DNA from: Acetothermia bacterium UBA7521
GTDB lineage: Bacteria > Bipolaricaulota > Bipolaricaulia > Bipolaricaulales > Bipolaricaulaceae
Direction: 5' to 3'
DNA length: 22,360 nucleotides
NCBI GenBank assembly: GCA_002479455.1
Contig: DLNB01000066.1
Span: 870 to 23,229, forward strand
The notes below the pieces were generated by a model. That model ran no database searches and had not been told where the DNA came from. It saw only the letters and a program-made list of their open reading frames with translations. Of this stretch, positions 7,133 through 15,351 are shown piece after piece. Both the position numbers and the translations under genes were made by a program. Position 1 is the stretch's first letter. Each line of letters opens with the position of its first letter.

Positions 7133-8092
7133 ATGAGCACTTCTGCCACCTACGGTGCAAGGATTCGCTTCCTTCTTGCCCCGGGGATGTGTTTGAACCA
7201 TAAGGCTGAGAGCACCCGATTGGTGCTTGGCGGGATCGGATGGAAGCTAGTCCCCTTCGAGAATGCGAAGAAGATCGCAGAGGCATATCACCTTGTGCTG
7301 TCCGCTCAGGGTTTCCCGACCGAAGAGTCTGCAAGAGAGCATGGTGCTCGCACGAAGGCCGCTCTGAGTCTCTGTGGGGCGATACTGCGCATCGGTATTG
7401 ATGCCGGACGGGATACAGCAAGTGGTGGGGTAACAGACCACTTGAGAAGAAGCGTCCCGCATGCCACGGGGAAACAGCTTCACAACGATCTCCACGGTCT
7501 CAACGTCTACCCGGAGGATCCCCCACCGGTGTTTGTGTGTGGCCGCGCGGAAGCGGTTGTGGCAAAAGCTTTCTCACGCTTTGAGGACTCACTTTGCAGA
7601 GCACATGAGGCCTACCCGCTGTGCCCGCGCCTGGAGCTGGCACTTGAACTATATGCACGCTCCCACTTCGAAACGACATCCCGTACGCGTTTCATATCCC
7701 TCATCAACGCCATAGAGGCACTGGCGAACCCACGTGAACGATCAGAGAAGGCGTGCAGAGTCGTGGAGAACCTTCTCGAGCTTGTGAAATCGGCGCACGA
7801 GTTAGATGAGGAAGATCGCCAGGCAATGCTTGGTTCGCTGGGCAGGATGAGGAATGAGTCCATTGGCCAAGCTTGCCGTCGTCTTGCTGAAGAGTGTGGG
7901 GGAAAGACAACCTACGGGAAAATGGGAGCGGCGCAGTTTTTCTCTTGGTGCTACGCCGTCCGCTCAAAGCTGCTCCATCAAGGCGATCTGCCTGAGTCAG
8001 ATGAGGCGTTGCGGAAGTCTGTCAACGAGCTTGATCGGATGGTTGCAGACCTGCTCGTCGCAGAGGCGCGTGTTGCTGTCCCGGGGAAGTAG
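7133..8092 (+). CDS. HEPN-domain protein (Apea-like), putative defence ribonuclease
   Basis: This 319-aa protein is not recognisable over its whole length. The C-terminal half (about 165-315) is helical and carries features of the large Apea-like HEPN group: a RFISLINAIEAL helix, a central charged helix, and the active-site type R-x4-H motif R277-S-K-L-L-H282 in YAVRSKLLHQGD. HEPN proteins with this motif are metal-independent RNases used in toxin-antitoxin, abortive infection and restriction loci. The N-terminal part (about 1-150) has no motif I can name. The ATG at 7133 has a good GGAGGGGG 3 nt upstream. The gene converges with the restriction-modification gene, leaving 31 bp between their stop codons, and the local GC is low for this window. 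A nuclease role is inferred from the motif and the neighbourhood. Confidence 0.6.
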   Translation: MSTSATYGARIRFLLAPGMCLNHKAESTRLVLGGIGWKLVPFENAKKIAEAYHLVLSAQGFPTEESAREHGARTKAALSLCGAILRIGIDAGRDTASGGVTDHLRRSVPHATGKQLHNDLHGLNVYPEDPPPVFVCGRAEAVVAKAFSRFEDSLCRAHEAYPLCPRLELALELYARSHFETTSRTRFISLINAIEALANPRERSEKACRVVENLLELVKSAHELDEEDRQAMLGSLGRMRNESIGQACRRLAEECGGKTTYGKMGAAQFFSWCYAVRSKLLHQGDLPESDEALRKSVNELDRMVADLLVAEARVAVPGK

Positions 8093-8123
8093 GCCAGGTA
8101 ACAACTCAGGGGGCCATCCGAGC

Positions 8124-11100
8124 TCACAAGCGGTCCTCCACAATCTTGATCTCGTCGGCGGTGAGGCCGTAGAGGGCGTAGACGAGTTGGTCTATTTGCT
8201 GGTCGGTGGCGGTGATTTGGCGCTGGAGCAAGGTCTTCTCGTGGGCGGTCCTGGCGGTGGCGAGATGCTTGTGCAGGTCGAGCATGGTCTGGACCAGGCT
8301 CACCATATTGTCGTGCCGGGCCTTGTCGGTTTCGCGACGAGAATCGAGTGCTGGGAGGGGAAGCCTGTTCAGAGCTGAGGTTGTGAACCTGGAGTAGCCG
8401 CTGAGCTTCGGCGGGCAGACCGATCGCAAGTGTCTTGACACGAGCTTCGAGTTCAGAACACCAAGCACGAAGTCTTCACCATACCCAGTAGCCTTGTCCA
8501 CGATAATGCCCGGGCAGTTTGCTCCATTGAAGCACGTATTGCCGGGAAGCACACCAACCTCAAGCCTTCTCCCAATACCCTTGACGACAAGCTTGGCAGG
8601 TCTGATGTAACTGAAGCGTCCCGGTCGCAGATGGCGGTACCAATCGCTCCCTGCGGCGTACAGCCGCCGGCTGTCCTTCCGTCTCCGCAGTTCATCCTTG
8701 CGGGCACAGAGGAATTTATACACATTCGGGCAGCGAGCGAGTTTGTCCTCAGCTAGGAGCAGCGCTTCGCCGCTGTCTCCCTCGGCATAAGGGTAGATCA
8801 CCACAGCGTCAGGGATTACGCGGACATACCTCTCGACTTCCTCACCGCGGAACGCGTAGGGGAACAGGAAATCCGCCTCCATCCCAAGGCATTCGACTTC
8901 CTTCCTGGACAGAACAAACGCAGCGTCCATCCCGGTAAGAGTCCCAACGTAGGCGTGACCGATCTCCGCCAACGGCTTCCATGGAACGCCGTTCTTCTCC
9001 AGCACGGCGAGCAGGTCGAAGTCGCTAAGGTTCCAGGGGGATTCTCCAAGGGAACCCCACTCTATGCCGGTTGTTGGGGCATTCTCAATGCCTGCAGCGC
9101 TCAGATGGTCGGAGCTGCGGATAGTCCTCACGGTCAGCAATCTGCTCGCAGCGCGTCTGATGATGAAGATGGCCGGGTACGTACTGGCCGAACAGAATAC
9201 GGGCAGGCTGCCGAAGTTCACAATCTCGTAGAGGTATCCCCCACTCAGAAGCCTACGCATCTCGCGCCCATAGTCCGTGCTCATCCACTGCGAAGTGCAA
9301 ATGAACCCGGCAACCCCGCGCTCCGAGAGGAGACTGAGCGATTGCTCCAGAAACAGCTGCGAGAGATCGGTCTTGCTCACCGGCGTCTTGAACACCCGGT
9401 AGAGGTAGTCGGCCTCTGTGTGGCCGATCCGATGGATCCGGATGTACGGCGGGTTGCCGATCACGGCGTCGAAGCCGCCGGTTGGTTCCCCCTCACCCCC
9501 TGCCTGCGCCGCGGGCGCGGCAGGCAGGTGACCCTCTCCCACCAGGGGAGAGGGGGCGTGTGGAAACACGTCGGGGAACTCGGCGCGCCAGTCGAACGGG
9601 TTGATCCGGTACCGCTCCTCTTCGTCGACCTGCCTGCCCCGCCTCCGGCGAGGCGGTAGGCAGGGCAGGCTGTACTCCGCCCCGGCGAAGAAGTCGGGGC
9701 CGATGAGGCTGTTCCCGCACTTGATGTTCGCCCCAAGGTCAGGCAGCGCCCGCTCCTGGAACAGCCGGTAGAAGCTGTCCAGCGTCTCGTGGGTCTCGCC
9801 CTCCAAGACCTTGAGGAGCAGGGAGAGCTTGGTCACCTCCACGGCCTGGGGGTCGATGTCCACGCCGTAGATGTGGGTGAGGAGGATCCGCTTTCGCTCG
9901 GCAGTGGTCAAACGCCACTCGCCACCGGGACCGCGGTAGAGGCGCGGGTTGCGGCCCTTGGCGTGCTTCTCGGGACCGTCCTCGACGTACTTCTTCTGGT
10001 ACCAGTCGAGGAGGTACTGGTACGCCCCGAGCAGGAACGACCCCGATCCGCAGGCCGGGTCGAGCACGCGCAACGGGCGCAGGTTCGCCGACCGCTTCCA
10101 GGCCGTCGTGAACCCGCCCACCTCCTGGGCCGTCTTGCCTTCGAGGAGCTTTCCCACGGTGTGCGCGACGATGTAGTCGACGATGTAGGTCGGGGTGTAG
10201 TAGACCCCGCCCGCCTTGCGCACCTCGGGCTTCTCCTCGACCACGGCGCGGTGCCCGGCGGTGAGGCGGATCACCTTGCCCAGGAACTGCTCGTACACCT
10301 GGCCCAGGATGTCCGCGGGCAAGACGGAGAACTCGTACGGGCTATCCGGGTAGTAGAGGCGGCGGAGGATGTCCTTCAAGACCTTGTCGTCCACTGTGAG
10401 GCCGAGGGTCAGCTCGTCGGGCGGCTCGGGCCGGCCCTTCTCGGGGCGGAAGTGGAACAGGCCGGAGTTGTACCGCTCGTCGGCGCGGCGGAACAGCTCG
10501 CCCAGCCGGGCGTAGACGTTCGGGCCGTTCAGCAGGCCTTGGAGCGCGCCGTAGGGCTCGATCCCCCGGTCCTCGCAGATGCGCAGGAAGATGACCCGGT
10601 CGATCGTCCGCTGGACGGCGAAGTTGAGCTCGCGCTGGGTGAGCCCGGGGTTGCGCAGGGCGAGGTTGCGGGCGAGCTCCTCCCGCCAGCCCTCGATCTC
10701 GGCGAGGAACGCGTCGTCCACCTCGGCCGTGCCCCGCTTGGCCTTCGTGGACTCGGCGTACCGGTCGAACGAGCCCTTGAGCACGGACTCCTTGGCGAAG
10801 ATCCCGGCGAGCTCGTCCCACCGGGCGTCGTACTCGTCGCAGGAAAGGTAGAGGACGCGCGCGGTGCTCGCGGGATCGCTCCGCTCGGGTTTGACCCGGC
10901 AGTCGTACACGGCGAGCTCGGCGAAGCTGGTGAGGATCGAAAGGGGCAGCTTGGCCGACCACGCGTAGCGCCGGAGCTGGAACGCGGCCCCCGCGTCGTC
11001 CCGGATCCTCACCGCGGGGCGCTTGGTCTCCACGAAGAACTTGCGCGCCCCGCCCACGCGGAACGAGTAGTCGGGGGCCTTGGTCAGGCCGCCGATGACG

Positions 11101-11297
11101 ATCGCGTCCTCGTGGATGACGTCCTTGTACGCCTCGGCGCAGTCGGAGACGTTGGCCACGTCCCAGCCCAGCGCGGTGAAGAACGGGTCCACGAACTCGA
11201 TCCGGGTCTGGGTCTCGTTGTACGGGCCGGACACGTAGGAGGCGCGGTTCTCGCTGAACCGCTGGACCAGGGCTCGCACTTCCCTTGGCGTCGGCAT
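8124..11297 (-). CDS. Eco57I-like type IIG restriction-modification enzyme (single chain)
   Basis: This 1057-aa fused nuclease, adenine methylase and specificity protein would cut and methylate DNA at a recognition site read by its own C-terminal domain. The N-terminus (about 1-140) is a PD-(D/E)xK nuclease like HsdR_N, with PD76 and E90-T-K92. The methylase has a motif X-like YYTPTYIVDYIV, motif I DPACGSGSF from D413 and motif IV NPPY from N615. Then comes a TaqI/Eco57I-type recognition domain (about 640-1000) and the usual C-terminal helices ending KIVEDRL. An ATG at 11297 is preferred over an upstream TTG at 11303. Two palindromic repeat elements are inserted in frame (about residues 543-556 and 581-603), between motif I and NPPY, with no frameshift. 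The recognition domain has lower GC than the nuclease/methylase half. The sequence recognised is unknown. Confidence 0.92.
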   Translation of the reverse strand: MPTPREVRALVQRFSENRASYVSGPYNETQTRIEFVDPFFTALGWDVANVSDCAEAYKDVIHEDAIVIGGLTKAPDYSFRVGGARKFFVETKRPAVRIRDDAGAAFQLRRYAWSAKLPLSILTSFAELAVYDCRVKPERSDPASTARVLYLSCDEYDARWDELAGIFAKESVLKGSFDRYAESTKAKRGTAEVDDAFLAEIEGWREELARNLALRNPGLTQRELNFAVQRTIDRVIFLRICEDRGIEPYGALQGLLNGPNVYARLGELFRRADERYNSGLFHFRPEKGRPEPPDELTLGLTVDDKVLKDILRRLYYPDSPYEFSVLPADILGQVYEQFLGKVIRLTAGHRAVVEEKPEVRKAGGVYYTPTYIVDYIVAHTVGKLLEGKTAQEVGGFTTAWKRSANLRPLRVLDPACGSGSFLLGAYQYLLDWYQKKYVEDGPEKHAKGRNPRLYRGPGGEWRLTTAERKRILLTHIYGVDIDPQAVEVTKLSLLLKVLEGETHETLDSFYRLFQERALPDLGANIKCGNSLIGPDFFAGAEYSLPCLPPRRRRGRQVDEEERYRINPFDWRAEFPDVFPHAPSPLVGEGHLPAAPAAQAGGEGEPTGGFDAVIGNPPYIRIHRIGHTEADYLYRVFKTPVSKTDLSQLFLEQSLSLLSERGVAGFICTSQWMSTDYGREMRRLLSGGYLYEIVNFGSLPVFCSASTYPAIFIIRRAASRLLTVRTIRSSDHLSAAGIENAPTTGIEWGSLGESPWNLSDFDLLAVLEKNGVPWKPLAEIGHAYVGTLTGMDAAFVLSRKEVECLGMEADFLFPYAFRGEEVERYVRVIPDAVVIYPYAEGDSGEALLLAEDKLARCPNVYKFLCARKDELRRRKDSRRLYAAGSDWYRHLRPGRFSYIRPAKLVVKGIGRRLEVGVLPGNTCFNGANCPGIIVDKATGYGEDFVLGVLNSKLVSRHLRSVCPPKLSGYSRFTTSALNRLPLPALDSRRETDKARHDNMVSLVQTMLDLHKHLATARTAHEKTLLQRQITATDQQIDQLVYALYGLTADEIKIVEDRL
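9499..9554 (-). repeat. In-frame REP-like palindromic element 1 within the methylase
   Basis: Two adjacent hairpins lie inside the gene. The first has CCTGCCTG (9499-9506) against CAGGCAGG (9521-9528) with an inner CCGC/GCGG. The second is a perfect 9-bp stem CCCTCTCCC (9532-9540) against GGGAGAGGG (9546-9554). On the coding strand they are translated as SPLVGEGHLPAAPAAQAGGE, low-complexity sequence foreign to the enzyme family. The frame is preserved on both sides. Confidence 0.75.
9629..9669 (-). repeat. In-frame REP-like palindromic element 2 within the methylase
   Basis: A hairpin has an inner perfect 7-bp stem CCGCCTC-CGGC-GAGGCGG (9639-9656) and outer arms CCTGCCTGCC and GGCAGGGCAGG. 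The outer arm shares CCTGCCTG with element 1, so both seem to derive from one repeat family. It is translated as CLPPRRRRGRQV, a basic insertion in a loop upstream of the NPPY motif. The reading frame is kept. Confidence 0.7.
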
Positions 11298-11305
11298 CGT
11301 CAAAG

Positions 11306-11321
11306 GCCCCGCTCGCGGGGC
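11306..11321 (-). terminator. Short GC hairpin between the ABC permease and the restriction gene
   Basis: On the minus strand GCCCCG-CGAG-CGGGGC forms a 6-bp stem with a 4-nt loop, followed by CCTTTG and then the restriction gene ATG 8 nt after the hairpin. It could end the ABC operon transcript, but the T-tract is poor. The hairpin also covers the only G-rich stretch near that ATG, so it could instead limit translation of the enzyme. Confidence 0.35.
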
Positions 11322-11421
11322 TAACCCTTTGTAGCGTGCGGCCGCCCCGTGGGCAAACCGGCCGGGCCGGTCGGCCCCACCGGATCGCCGAGGGTGCGCT
11401 CGGTTCTCGGGTTGAACGGAC

Positions 11422-12855
11422 TCACTCCGCGGCCAGCGCCTCCACCGGGTTCAGCCGCGACGCGCGCCACGCCGGCCAGGCGCCCGATAAGGCGCCGATC
11501 ACGAACGAGGCGGCGACCACGCCCAGGATAAGCGACGCCTCGAACACGGGTCGGAACGACCCCACCCCGAGCGCGGGCCCGAGGAGACGGGTGCCGAGCA
11601 GGCTCAGGATTCCGCCCGCGACCAAGCCGAGAACGCCGCCGATGAGGCCCATCAAACCGGAGTCCACGAGGAACAGCGCCAACACCTGTCCATCGCGGGC
11701 GCCGATCGCCTTGAGGACCCCGATCTCCCGCGTCCGCTCCAGCACCGACGTGTACATCGTGTTCATCATCCCTACCCCGCCGACGATCAACGCGACCGCG
11801 GCGATGCTCGCGAGCACGGTGGCGATCATCCCCAAGGCGCCCTGGATGCTCGCCGCGATCTGCTGAACCGACGTCGGCGTTCCGCGCACGCCCTGAGCGG
11901 TGAGTTCGGTGGCGATGCCGGCGAGCACCCCCTCCACGTCGGCGCCAGTGGCCATGCGCACGATCGTCGTCGTGGTCGTGTTCTGGCCGCTCCATAGCGT
12001 GTTGGCGCGTTCCTGGAGAACGAACAGGGAGTCGTCGGTGTTCGTCAACCCCCGCGTCAAGAACGAGGCGCCTCCACCAGGGAGCGCCCCTGCAACAGCG
12101 TTGTCCGCGCTGCCCTGGGCTCCCGGCGTGCTCCGCGCCGTCCCTTCGCTCGCCGCGCCCGAGGAAGCGAGGATCCCGACCACGGTGAATCGCTCCCCAT
12201 CCACGGTGAGCGTGTCGCCCGCTCCCACCCCGAGGCTCGCCGCGCTGCGCGCGCCCACGACCACCTCGTTCATCGCGGCGTTGGTGAACGCGGTCCCGCT
12301 CTCTATCTCGAACCCACCGAGGATGGATGGGAACGCCTGTAGGAAGCTCTGCGACGGCGTGGTCAGGCGCAGGAACCCGCTCGCCCCTGGGCCGTCCACG
12401 CTCACCACGCGCGTGCCGAGGTTTCCGGCCTCGATCACGCCCGGAACAGCCTGGACCAGTTTCTGCGTGTCCACACCACCACTCTGAACACTGGCCACGG
12501 CCGCGGAGGACCCGGTGGGTTGGCCGATCTGACTGGGGTCGAACGTCCCTCCGGTGGGAGCGAAGGAGGAGGCCATCGCTTGAACCCTGCCAGGCCCGGA
12601 ATCGGGATCGGCTCCGGACATGAACGCTCGCCCTCCTTCACCGAGCACGGCGGCCATCCCGCTGGGGGCGATGACGATGATGTCGTAGCCGATGTCCTTG
12701 AACTGCTGGAGCACGGCCCGTTCGACGCCGGTCCCGATGGATAGGAGGGAGACCACGGCGGTTACGCCGATGAGGACGCCGATCACGGTCAGCCACGAGC
12801 GCGTCCTCCGGCTGCGGATGCTTCCAATCGCGAGTTTGACCAGATGAAGGTTCAT
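11422..12855 (-). CDS. ABC transporter permease, MacB/FtsX type
   Basis: This 477-aa permease has the MacB topology. A cytoplasmic N-terminus with SIRSRRTRSW comes first, then one membrane helix at about 20-42, a long extracytoplasmic MacB_PCD-like domain to about 335, and three C-terminal helices (about 340-365, 390-415, 435-460). The coupling motif ERTREIGVLKAIGA and the ending PAWRASRLNPVEALAAE are diagnostic. Such mechanotransmission-type transporters move lipoproteins, peptides or hydrophobic molecules at the outer face rather than through a channel. The periplasmic domain is rich in Gly, Ser, Thr and Ala and carries a TTTTT run. Its ATG overlaps the stop of the ATPase gene (ATGA). No MacA-type adaptor gene is next to it; a small exported protein takes that place in the operon. 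Confidence 0.9.
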   Translation of the reverse strand: MNLHLVKLAIGSIRSRRTRSWLTVIGVLIGVTAVVSLLSIGTGVERAVLQQFKDIGYDIIVIAPSGMAAVLGEGGRAFMSGADPDSGPGRVQAMASSFAPTGGTFDPSQIGQPTGSSAAVASVQSGGVDTQKLVQAVPGVIEAGNLGTRVVSVDGPGASGFLRLTTPSQSFLQAFPSILGGFEIESGTAFTNAAMNEVVVGARSAASLGVGAGDTLTVDGERFTVVGILASSGAASEGTARSTPGAQGSADNAVAGALPGGGASFLTRGLTNTDDSLFVLQERANTLWSGQNTTTTTIVRMATGADVEGVLAGIATELTAQGVRGTPTSVQQIAASIQGALGMIATVLASIAAVALIVGGVGMMNTMYTSVLERTREIGVLKAIGARDGQVLALFLVDSGLMGLIGGVLGLVAGGILSLLGTRLLGPALGVGSFRPVFEASLILGVVAASFVIGALSGAWPAWRASRLNPVEALAAE

Positions 12856-13547
12856 GCCTGCTCTCCGTCCGCTCGGGGCGCGGAAAGGGACTCCACTCGC
12901 CCATCGCGCAACGCGATGAGAGCATCGGCCTCGTGGGCGATCTCCGGGTTGTGGGTCACGACGACGACGGTCTTGCCCGTCTCCACGAGACCGCGAAGAA
13001 GCCGGAGGATGCGTGTCCCCGTTTCCGTATCGAGGTTCCCGGTCGGCTCATCGGCGAGGACGAGCTTGGGGGCGTTGACGAGGGCGCGGGCGATGGCCAC
13101 CCGCTGTTGCTCGCCGCCGGACAGCTTCGTGGGCCGATGGCGGCGGCGATCGCCCAGCTCCACCACGTCCAGAGCGTCGAGCGCCTTCTTCCGTGAGGAG
13201 GTCGCGGACTCACCGCGCAGAAGAAGGGGCAGCTCGACGTTGCGCAGCGCGGTGAGGTTAGGAACAAGGTTGAACTTCTGGAACACGAACCCCACGGTGG
13301 TAGCCCGGAACTCGGCCCGCCTGCGCGAGGAGAGAGAGCCGAGATCCTGGCCATCGCAGATCACGCGGCCGCTCGTCGGCGTGTCGAGGCACCCTGCCAG
13401 GTGGAGCATGGTGGACTTGCCCGATCCGGAGGGCCCCATCACCGCGGTCATGCGCTCGCGGGGGATTTCTGCCGAAACGCCGCGCAGCGCCTCTACGCGT
13501 GTTTCGCCCATCGGATACGTCTTACGGACATCGTGAAACGCGATCAA
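12852..13547 (-). CDS. ABC transporter ATP-binding protein, MacB/LolD type
   Basis: This 231-aa ATPase pairs with the permease that follows it. Walker A GPSGSGKS is at 38-45, the Q-loop at Q90 in FVFQKFN, the signature LSGGEQQRV at 142-150, Walker B LVLADEPTGNLD from 162, and the H-loop H199 in VVTHN. The length and the NLD ending of Walker B are typical of the LolD/MacB/FtsE branch. Translation appears to begin at TTG (13545-13547), which overlaps the TGA of the upstream gene as TTGA. A GGGGGA lies 3 nt upstream of this codon, which supports the choice, and no better in-frame start precedes the core domain. Confidence 0.93.
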   Translation of the reverse strand: MIAFHDVRKTYPMGETRVEALRGVSAEIPRERMTAVMGPSGSGKSTMLHLAGCLDTPTSGRVICDGQDLGSLSSRRRAEFRATTVGFVFQKFNLVPNLTALRNVELPLLLRGESATSSRKKALDALDVVELGDRRRHRPTKLSGGEQQRVAIARALVNAPKLVLADEPTGNLDTETGTRILRLLRGLVETGKTVVVVTHNPEIAHEADALIALRDGRVESLSAPRADGEQA

Positions 13548-14251
13548 CGGTCCCCCGTGGGCTTGTAGATGAACTCGGAGAGCTCCACCGAGCTGAACAT
13601 CTGAAGAGGTTGATCGCCCGTGGTCGACGCCGCGGCGCTGTAGCGGAACACCATCTTCGCCGGGAACGGCAGCAGCGCGCGGATCGTCAAGTCTTCGGCA
13701 AACGCGAGGTCGATCTCCACGTTCGTGTAGTCGGCGTGGGTGTAGGTCCCGTGGATCACCCGGATTCCCGCGATCGTCCCCATTTCGCCGGCCCGGAACC
13801 GGCCCCCGTCAGGGAGGATGTAGTTCTTACCAGGCTCGATCTCCGTCGAGGCGATGTTGGAGAGGGGAGACAGGTCGATCGTCCCGCTTGTGTTCGCGGC
13901 AACGTGGATGCCGAGGCGCGGCAGGGGGATGCCGAAGAAGCCGATGTTGACCATCGCCAGCGAAACTGTTTCCGTGCTCGTCGAGACGACGGAGTAGTTG
14001 CCATCGGGGAGCGGGATGATCTCGGTCGTCGTGGTAGAAGGTTCAGCCGCGCCCTGGCGCGTGACGGTGTAGGCGTACTTCAGGTAACCACCGGAAAACG
14101 CGCCCCCGCCGAACAGGTTGACGGTGCTCCGAGAGGCTTGGGCAGGCATCCCTGGGTCTCCGGGTGGTACGCCAGTTTGGGCCGCCCCCAGCAGCGCACA
14201 GGTCAACACCACAGCCAGCCACGCACCCCCGGACTTCCACTTTCTCATCAT
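13544..14251 (-). CDS. Secreted protein of unknown function in an ABC transporter operon
   Basis: This 235-aa protein has a clear signal peptide: MMRKWK, a hydrophobic core (AWLAVVLTCALLGA) and likely cleavage near LGAAQ. There is no lipobox cysteine at the right place, so it should be soluble and exported rather than a lipoprotein. The mature part is Thr/Ser-rich and looks beta-rich (repeated stretches such as TVTRQGAAEPSTTTTEI and YRFSA-like strands); no family is recognised. The ATG at 14251 has AAGGAGG 8 nt upstream, and the longer open frame above it is not supported. Its stop overlaps the ATPase start (TTGA), so it is coupled to the transporter and may be its substrate-binding or accessory partner. 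That role is inferred from position only. Confidence 0.7.
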   Translation of the reverse strand: MMRKWKSGGAWLAVVLTCALLGAAQTGVPPGDPGMPAQASRSTVNLFGGGAFSGGYLKYAYTVTRQGAAEPSTTTTEIIPLPDGNYSVVSTSTETVSLAMVNIGFFGIPLPRLGIHVAANTSGTIDLSPLSNIASTEIEPGKNYILPDGGRFRAGEMGTIAGIRVIHGTYTHADYTNVEIDLAFAEDLTIRALLPFPAKMVFRYSAAASTTGDQPLQMFSSVELSEFIYKPTGDR

Positions 14252-14526
14252 GCAGGGCCTCCTTTCCAAAGATGGGATCAAAGAGAGCAGTCTGCGCTTT
14301 CGCTGGGGGCGTCCCGTGGCAAACCCGTGGCAGATCCGTGGAGGGAACAACAGATGCGCGCTGATCTCATCCTTGCGCCGTACACCTACACCCGGAGGGC
14401 ACGAATGCGGGAGAAGCACACCTGAACGACCCGGATAGAGTTGTGCCGGGCCACCCCTGCCGTGCGGCAGACGAGGCGTCGGGAGCGAGCGCTGCACGGG
14501 CGCCGACCCCGAGGGCGGGCCATGAA
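14252..14526. other. Intergenic region between tlpA-like gene and ABC operon
   Basis: No gene is seen in these 275 bases. They must include the promoter of the minus-strand ABC operon and the 3' end of the TlpA-like transcript. A small hairpin CTGCC-GTGC-GGCAG (14457-14470) is present without a T-tract. CCGTGG occurs three times within about 40 bp near 14310-14340, of unknown meaning. Confidence 0.4.
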
Positions 14527-15126
14527 CTACAGCCAGGGAGCGAGGATGGCGTCGGTCAGGCTGTCGGGGTGGCCGATGAACCGGATGATCCCCTGCCGAT
14601 CGAGGAGCACGGTCCGGGGGATGGACTCGATACCGTACTGATGGGCCACGGCCCGCCCCTCGCTGAACGAGGCCCACAGGTTGATGAACCCGTGAATGGC
14701 GTACATCTCCAGGAACCGCGCCGCGTCTTCGCGCCGGTAATCCAGGCTCACGGCCACCACCTTCAGCCCGGACGCCTGGTACTTCTGGCGAAGGGTCTCC
14801 AGCTTGGGAACCGACATCTGACACGGCTTGCACCAACTGGCCCAGAAGTCGAGGATCACCGGGCAGCCACGGAACGAGGAGAGGCTCACCGGGACGCCGG
14901 AGAAATCGGGAAGGGCGAAGTCTGGGGCGCGCTGCCCGATCTGATAGCCCACTTCGATTCCCGCCAGGGAGGTCGTGCTGAGGGGCGGGCAGCTGGGCTC
15001 AGCCGCCCGAACGAGAGGCTGCGAGGATCCCCACATCCCCGTCGCCAGGCCCGCGCTTAGGCCGAAGGCCACTGCCACGAGCCCAGTTGTGAGCACTCTC
15101 ATCCGCACAAGCCGCTCCCGGTTCAT
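14527..15126 (-). CDS. TlpA/ResA-like membrane-anchored thioredoxin
   Basis: This 199-aa extracytoplasmic thiol-disulfide protein has a positively charged N-terminus and a hydrophobic segment (about 11-35) that anchor it. The mature domain starts near IGQRAPDFALPDF (63-75), a typical AhpC-TSA/Redoxin opening. The redox site is WASWCKPCQ with C99 and C102, and the cis-proline loop is ESIPRTVLLD. Such proteins keep cysteines of cytochromes or other exported proteins reduced. The ATG at 15126 is the best upstream candidate although it lacks a good ribosome binding site; an internal ATG at 15102 is an alternative. No cytochrome biogenesis genes are adjacent, so the partner is unknown. Confidence 0.88.
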   Translation of the reverse strand: MNRERLVRMRVLTTGLVAVAFGLSAGLATGMWGSSQPLVRAAEPSCPPLSTTSLAGIEVGYQIGQRAPDFALPDFSGVPVSLSSFRGCPVILDFWASWCKPCQMSVPKLETLRQKYQASGLKVVAVSLDYRREDAARFLEMYAIHGFINLWASFSEGRAVAHQYGIESIPRTVLLDRQGIIRFIGHPDSLTDAILAPWL

Positions 15127-15265
15127 GGGCACAACGCTACCCGCACCACGGTGGAACTCCAATGGATCGCTGGCGGAGGCATCGTGGACGCGGCGCCCAA
15201 CGCGACCAGTTGCGGGTCAGGACCAAGAAGGTGAGAATCGACCGCACCCCGCATCGGGTTGCATC

Positions 15266-15351
15266 GGAGGGATGGGTGAGCGGACGAAACCGCCGGTCTT
15301 GAAAACCGGTGAGCGCAAGCTCCGTGGGTTCGAATCCCACTCCCTCCGCCA
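15266..15351 (+). tRNA. tRNA-Ser (anticodon UGA)
   Basis: This 86-nt class II tRNA has acceptor stem GGAGGGA paired with TCCCTCC, discriminator G and an encoded CCA (15349-15351). The anticodon stem CCGGT/ACCGG encloses the loop CTTGAAA with TGA at 34-36. The long variable arm GAGC-GCAA-GCTC is characteristic of serine tRNAs, and the T arm is GTGGG-TTCGAAT-CCCAC. It decodes UCA and wobble UCN codons. It lies between two protein genes and is transcribed toward the HAD gene. Confidence 0.97.

Noticed and set aside
9789..11324. 511-codon plus-strand open frame
   Set aside because: It is antisense to the nuclease/methylase half of the restriction enzyme; the translation is Val/Leu/Gly/Glu-rich without any domain.
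14252..14836. Longer version of the exported protein reaching to 14836
   Set aside because: It would run through the 3' end of the TlpA-like gene and bury the signal peptide; the ATG at 14251 has a strong AAGGAGG.
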